In this document: one piece after another, positions 58,350-64,000 of the stretch | Layout: every line of letters starts with the position of its first letter | Position numbering within the stretch: the stretch's first letter is position 1 | Assembly (NCBI RefSeq): GCF_014898055.3 | Contig: NW_023601212.1 | Location: 53,246,329 to 53,310,328 of the forward strand | Reading direction: 5' to 3' | Source: Talpa occidentalis | Taxonomy: Eukaryota; Chordata; Mammalia; Eulipotyphla; Talpidae | DNA: 64,000 nucleotides | The notes under the pieces: model-generated | What the model was told of the DNA's origin: nothing | What the model saw: the letters and a program-made list of their open reading frames with translations, nothing else | Databases searched by the model: none | Program-made: the position numbers and the translations under genes

Positions 58350-59765
58350 ATTGGATGATAAGGTTTGGAACTAAGGGCAATTTTGGGTCAGGACAAAATG
58401 GATTGTTTTGGTTGACAAGTCAGACAGGATAAGCATACCATCTTGGTTCTGGAAGGACTGGTGTTCATGATCACCCTCTCATGGGCAGATGGGGTGTGAT
58501 TAGCAGTGAGTGTTATAGCCTCAGACTTTCTTGAATGTTCCCTGGCTCCAGAACCCCCTTATCTAGATCATTCTAAAGAAGGCAAAGTCACTAAAACTGG
58601 GCTGGATTAAGCCTCTTAACAGCTTATAAGACCTTTAGTGACAAACTAAGGTTTTAGGTTCAGCTCTCCCTTCTGGGAAGGCAACTAACAGTGAAGGAAG
58701 GTGTAGGACACCGCATTGTATAATTCAGTCCATAATTCTTCCTTCCCCCCTCTGGGCAGTAAATCGAGAAGCACAACCTGGTGAGTTGTGCTACACAGAT
58801 TAGCTGGAATGTGATCTTTCAGTTGGAGAATCTACATTGTAGCAAGTCAACCTGGGGCAGCAGCCTTGGCCACTGGGATGTCCACTGAGTTAAAAGGACT
58901 TTGGAAGCAAGTGAAAGTGAGGTAGGGATGGAGGGAGGTGCATCTGGAAGCTCAAGCAGGCAGTGCCATTCTGTGTGGCAGAATCAAAGCTGAGAAGGAC
59001 CAGAATCACAACTAGGGGCCAATTTTGTGAGTCTGATCTGAGAAATGAGATGTGGATGGGATGAGATGATGTTTAAAAAAGTTGGCTTGGACCCAACACC
59101 TAAGAGTTGGCAGTATTTCTCTCTGATTAGCTACTGTGGCTTCACGAGTGCTGTTTAAGATCCCAGCTCCTGTTAGCAGCTGATGGCCCCTGCGGTTTGA
59201 CACTTCACTCCGTGACAGCTCACCACTCATTGTGGTGACAGTGTTGAGGCAGGACATCTCTAGGGAAGGAGAAGAAAATGAGAGAACAAGTGAAGGGAGT
59301 GGGTGGGATCAAACATCTGTCTGGGGAAATAAACCTGTCAGGAGTATGTTGGCCTATTTGGGTCACTGACATGATGTGAAATGCTGACACGGAATCTGGG
59401 CAGCCTTGTGGGCTGATGACTGACTGTATTGACATCATCAGATAGGCGCACGCCAGGAGGAGTAGGTTCCCATGGCCACAGCAGCCACATTAGGAGGAAA
59501 AAAAAATTGCAGCTCCAAAATGGACAGGCATAATCCTCCTCCCTGTCTCTTCTTCCTTTGCTTATTTTCCTTCTTAGAATGGGTTTCAACAATAAATGAA
59601 ATTTGGGCATGGATCTGGTAAATACATCAGTTACCCTTAGAAAACCATGAGACTCTCAAAGATAAGGTCAAATGAGGCCAGAAATTTTCCAAGTGGCCTC
59701 TGAGACAATCTGAGTCCTTATACTCCTTTCGGTGAAGAAGACACTTGAGTGTCATGATGAGAACG
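58350..59765. other. Unassigned non-coding DNA
   Basis: No recognised gene or repeat. Frames are under 95 codons. Confidence 0.5.
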
Positions 59766-59769
59766 TGGT

Positions 59770-59940
59770 GCAGGCGTCAAGCGTACTAGACTCAAGTCCC
59801 AGCTCTCCCTCCCCTTAGCTGTGAGCTGGGACAGGTGAACAGGCCTCTCAAGGCTCTTGTTCCCACACTTAGAAAAATAAGGAAAATGTAAGACTGCCTC
59901 ATTGGCTGGTTATGAGTGTTGCTCAAAAGCCTGTGACCAA
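59770..59940 (-). mobile_element. MIR fragment
   Basis: CTCAAGTCCCAGCTCTCCCT, CTTAGCTGTGAGCTGGGAC, GGCCTCTCAAGGCTC and ACTGCCTCATTGGCTGGTTA follow MIR in reverse orientation. Confidence 0.6.
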
Positions 59941-59997
59941 CAGGTCTCACACAGCCTAGCACAGAAGGACCCCACAGGGTTTATAAACAGAGGGCTG

Positions 59998-60299
59998 ATA
60001 TTAACTTTTTTTTTTTTTTTAAAGATTTGTTATTTATTTATACAAGCACTGGGTACAGTCAGAAGCGCGGGAGGGTGAGAGAATTCACCAGAGCCAGAGC
60101 GGGGAGCAGAGCAGGCAGAAGGACCGAAGCACACTGCTGAGGGGAGCAGCGGGCGGCAGGAGAGGTCTGCGCGCCATGTGGGACCCTCCTCCGGTGGCCG
60201 GGGAGCAGCCGGGGATCGAACTGGTGCTGCAGAGGCCGCGGGCAGCTTCGCAACCCAGCGCTCAACCGCTGCGCCACCGGGGAGGCCCAATATTAACTT
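59998..60299 (-). mobile_element. Young Rhin-1-like SINE with TSD
   Basis: Minus-strand SINE at 60,008-60,289. The head in sense reads GGGCCTCCCCGGTGGCGCAG, CGGTTGAGCGCTGGGTTGCG, with A box TGGCGCAGCGG and B box AGTTCGATCCC. It is GC-rich and close to what I infer as the family consensus, hence young. TSD ATATTAACTT at 59,998-60,007 and 60,290-60,299 is exact. Confidence 0.94.
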
Positions 60300-61080
60300 C
60301 TTTTTGAGGTAACATCACATTATAATAATAATTTACAAATTTCAGATGTACATCTTTATAATCAACATGCAATAAGTCCACCTCTCAACATCAGATAGCA
60401 TCCTTCACTTTGTACTTGACCCCTTTTAGCTGATTTACCCACCACCCCCTGCCACTTCCCTTGTGGGAGTCACTAATTTGGTCTTACAGCCTGAATGTTA
60501 GTTCTCTCTTATTTAGTTCATTCATTTATTTTGTGTCTCTACATACTGCATGCAAGTGAGATCACTTTGTATTTGTCTTTTTTCTGTTGACTTGTTTCAC
60601 GTAGCAGAATTCCCTCTAGATCCATCCACATTGTTGAAGATGGCAGGATTTCATCTCTTTTAAACTGAGTTGTATTTTATCCAATCATCTGTTGATGGGC
60701 GCTTGGTTGTTTCCAGCTCTTATCTATTGTAAGTAACTCTACAGTGAGCAGAGGAGTGCCAATATCTCTTTGGACTAATGTTTTTATATTATTTGGGTAA
60801 ATATCCAGAAGCAGATGACAAAATTGTATGAAATTTCTATTTTCACTGATTTTAATTGAGGAATTGTTGGTTTACCTCGTTGTTTGTACTTGGCAAGTAG
60901 AGAGTCCCCCCTTCATGTGGTGTGACCATAGTGTGCCCTCCACAAAGGCTCCTGTGAAGCTTCTCTTTGTAAATTTTTGAGGGGTCTCCACACCGTTCTC
61001 CATGATGGTTGTACCACTTTGCACTCCCACCAACAGTGTACAAAGCCCCCCTTCTAGAAAGCACTATTTTTATCACCATC
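60300..61080 (-). mobile_element. Old L1 3'UTR/ORF2 end
   Basis: ACAAATTTCAGATGTACATC, CTGTTGACTTGTTTCACGTA, ATCTGTTGATGGGCGCTTGG, ATTTGGGTAAATATCCAGAA and TTTGCACTCCCACCAACAGT follow old L1 on the minus strand. A stretch near 60,870-60,990 does not fit and may be a small inserted or rearranged piece. Confidence 0.68.
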
Positions 61081-61309
61081 GTCATGACTACAGGGCGATG
61101 ATGGGCCACCTGGTTTGCACTCTACCTGGGAGCAGGCAGCAGGAACCATTCCTTGGTCACTCTGAGGACATGATCTAAACTTGGCCAAAAAAATAAGTCT
61201 TCCAAAGGGGGTTGGGGCAAGGGCAGCCTCCTAAAGTTCTAAGCATCCCAGCAAGAAATACCTATGAAAGCATTTCGTGAATTCTAATTCTATTTTCTGG
61301 GAAGTAATT

Positions 61310-61530
61310 CACTGGCATAAACAGGACATAGACTTAAGGCTACAGCAGACATGGGTTCCAGTTCCAACTCCCTTCACTTTGGACTTGAGGTACTGCGACG
61401 TCTTCACCTGTTGAAATGGTGCCATCAATACTTTCCTTGCAAGATGTGGCTAGGATTAAAGGAGCCATATGTGTGGAAATATCTTGCCTAATGCCTTGTG
61501 CTTAGAAGGCATTCTGTGATGAATGCTGGT
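61310..61530 (-). mobile_element. MIR
   Basis: GACATGGGTTCCAGTTCCAA, CTTGAGGTACTGCGACGTC, GAAATGGTGCCATCAATAC, GGCTAGGATTAAAGGAGCC and CTAATGCCTTGTGCTTAGAA follow MIR in reverse orientation. Confidence 0.62.
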
Positions 61531-64000
61531 GTCTTTCTGCCTGTGGTTGCTCTTCTGTTGCCTCTTCAAGAAGCTCTAATGCATAATTCAGAACCCAGAT
61601 ACCAGGGCAGAGAAAAAGATTGAGATGAAAGATGACAGAATCAACATTAAATAATATCTAATAGGTTGGCACTGCTCCGAGGCTAAAAAAAGTAAGCTAA
61701 AATGTAACAAGGATAGCTGTGAAAACTGGCATTTTGTTTCCATATCAGCTTAGTGCATGAAGGTATGAGGGATTGGTGTGTATGTGTGTGCACATAAATG
61801 AGTTTGCATGAGCACAGTTCACATCTTAGTCCTTACTGAAATTGCCACACCCCAGTTACTGGAATTTAGGGTTCCATTGTGGCCAGAATGGTCAGACCAT
61901 CCCTAGGGGATTCTGTCATGTCAGGGGGTTCTCAGATGGAACTCTGATACATCAGAGCCTCTCTGGGGACATGAGTGGTGAGTATCCTGAGGAATGACTG
62001 AAGGAAAGATGGAACTTTTGTATGAAATATAAAAGAATAGGGGGAAACATAGCAGCTATTTATTTAGTTAGTTTAGGGACTACTTTATGAAAGAGAGATC
62101 AGATATAAGAAACAGCATGAAGGTGGAAATTTCCAGAAGATAATTTTGACTCCTAAAACTTTTATTCACTCCTGTGTTCATTCTCTCACCCAGCAAACAT
62201 TGATTGAATTGTTTCCTCTGGGCTTTAGACATCATTACCTATGGGCAGGGCTATGCTGGTCAATGTGTAATGATCAACTCTCTAGAAGACAAGGTCCTGA
62301 TTTATAGCACCTGTCAATATCTGTGGTGTAAACACTCCTGCCAGCACTGGCCTACAGGCCACTAACATTAAAGTGGAATTGGGAGGGGGGTGTGCAGTGG
62401 ATTCTCTGAAACTGAAGCGGGCTAGATTCAGTACACCCCTTCCTGCAGTTCTGAGGATGGAGATCGAGGCACAGCTTTTGACACCATGGAGGCCTACAGT
62501 TTAGTGGGGGAATCCACTTGAATTCAGCCATGATCTGGTGTATACTTGGTTCTAAGAGAAGACCCAAACCTGGTGGGGAGGATGGGGCTAATTGGGATTG
62601 GTTGAGAAGAAAAGCAGAGGAAAGGGCGTCTGACAGAGGAGCAGCAGCTGCAACATGCAGACATGTGGGGAGACAGCAAACATGCGGTTTTGCAAGTTGT
62701 CTGGTTCAATGAGAGTAGAGAGAATAAGGTTCACCCAAGAAGGCTGACGCTGGAGATCTGCCATGGCCAGAACATGATAATGAATTTTAGATTAATTTCA
62801 AAGGCAGCAAGTATGAAAGTTTTTTAACAGATACTGTGATACTTGCATTTTAGAAAGTTTAATTTGAGGATCGGAAAATAGATTGCATTAGGTCAAGATG
62901 GGAATAGAGGCGGCAATTAGAAACATACGTAGGTAGCTGGCACAAAATGATGATGATATAAAGGCAGTGCTAATGGCAGATACAAAGGAAGATACATGTG
63001 AGAGTGATGTCAAAAATATTAGAATAGATAATAGCTGGGACAGGTGATGAAGAAAACATAGGCATGATTATGATGGATTTGCAAAGCAAGGAAGGAGAAT
63101 TAGGGAGGATGAGCAAGTGCAGGGATTATTGGTAGTGACATTCATCTGGTTTGGAAATACTTCTTCCAATATCTAACTTGGAGAGCTTTTTTAAATATAA
63201 TATCTGGACACTCTCCCTAGAGAATCTGACTTAACTTGGAGGAACTGGGTCCATGACTGCATTTTGAAAGCACCGCAGGGGAGTCTATTGGACCTGGCTC
63301 TCATTTACCTCCTCAACAGATAGCTGTATTGTGCCAGGCCTCACCCTTTATCTTGGAATGCTTCAGGGAATGAAACAAATTCCCTGCCTTTGCAGACCTT
63401 TGAGTGGGAAAGATCAAAAAAAAAAAAATTAAATGTATACAATAACATTCAGGAAGCAATGCAGTCAATAAAGGAAACACAGGATAAGCGGATGAGATTT
63501 GAGAAAAGGTGGGGCTCAGATTGCTGTTTTAGATAATTGGGGAACTTTCTGAAATGGTAACATTTTAGGTAGGGCTTAAAAATAAGTGAAAAAGTTAGAG
63601 AAATACTGAGTTATAAAAATAGAGGGAAAGTAACAATATAATGTAAAATGGCAGGGATGAAGGTGGCAAGTTCTGTTTTGGACATGAGATAAAGCTCTCT
63701 GTAGACAGCTGAGTGGAAATAGCCAATAAACTGAATATGTCACTTTATAGAGTAGATCTGGGTTCAGCATGTAGATTTGGGGGATGGTGCTGGTTGCCAT
63801 TATGAGAGTGTGGGGAATGAGAATGGAACTCAGAACAAGGTCTTTTTGGACAAGTAAAGATCCAGGGAAGGAAAACCAAAGGCAACATTTAGATAGGAGA
63901 AAACAGTTTCCAGGAAGGAAGTCCAAATTGGCTCAAGGGCTGCCCAGAGGCCAAATGAAATAGGAGAGAAATCTGCCATTGCATTTGACAATTGAATGAC
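61530..64000. other. Unassigned non-coding DNA
   Basis: No gene, RNA gene or complete repeat is recognised. The purine-rich stretches at 62,740-63,130 and 63,640-63,960 have the wording of an ancient interspersed repeat (CTTGCATTTTAGAAAGTTTA, GCATGTAGATTTGGGGGATG), but I cannot name it. A 116-codon minus frame at 63,576-63,926 has no domain. Confidence 0.45.

Overview
This is a stretch of mammalian nuclear DNA with no gene I can recognise. No open frame has the domains, length or exon layout of a host protein. Every frame I could identify belongs to LINE-1 (L1) debris, and the rest are short or low-complexity. About half of the window can be assigned to interspersed repeats. The marker for the organism is a tRNA-derived SINE of about 260-290 bp, present in 14 copies. 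It has Pol III A and B boxes in the head, a body containing CAGACCTCTCCTG and CCCCTCAGCAGTGT, and a tail with AATAAA repeats, TCTTT and poly(A). This T+ SINE layout fits the Rhin-1 family of horseshoe-bat relatives (Rhinolophus, Hipposideros and allies). I therefore read the window as a rhinolophoid bat genome. The family assignment is from memory and was not checked by a search.

Layout. 1-2 kb: no recognised element. 2-2.75 kb: 3' fragment of a young L1 with a target-site duplication (TSD). 3-9 kb: old L1 pieces, an 83-bp tandem duplication, an LTR-like segment, a 124-bp L1 insertion and a CA microsatellite. 9-13 kb: MIR-like pieces, two LTR-like segments and a possible ERV internal remnant. 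14-16.5 kb: one SINE, otherwise unassigned. 16.6-25.5 kb: a nest in which old L1 copies flank a nearly full-length young L1 on the minus strand (about 17.84-23.90 kb). Two SINEs sit inside the young L1, and a 971-bp retroposed sequence sits inside an old L1. 25.5-34 kb: mostly unassigned, with MIR pieces and SINEs. 34-35.5 kb: a SINE in an old L1, disrupted by a near-identical inverted copy of neighbouring DNA, giving a 324-bp-arm palindrome. 36-48 kb: MIR and L2 pieces, SINEs, and an L1 with a 5' inversion typical of twin priming. 48-64 kb: more L1 3' ends, four more SINEs or fragments, a probable class II solo LTR, and long unassigned stretches.

Working together. There is no operon or pathway here. 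The system visible is L1 retrotransposition and its by-products: L1s truncated at the 5' end, an inverted L1, SINEs and a retroposed transcript, many flanked by 10-18 bp TSDs. At least two L1 3'UTR lineages are present. The most unusual object is the palindrome at 34,453-35,293. It looks like an inverted templated insertion made after a SINE had already landed.
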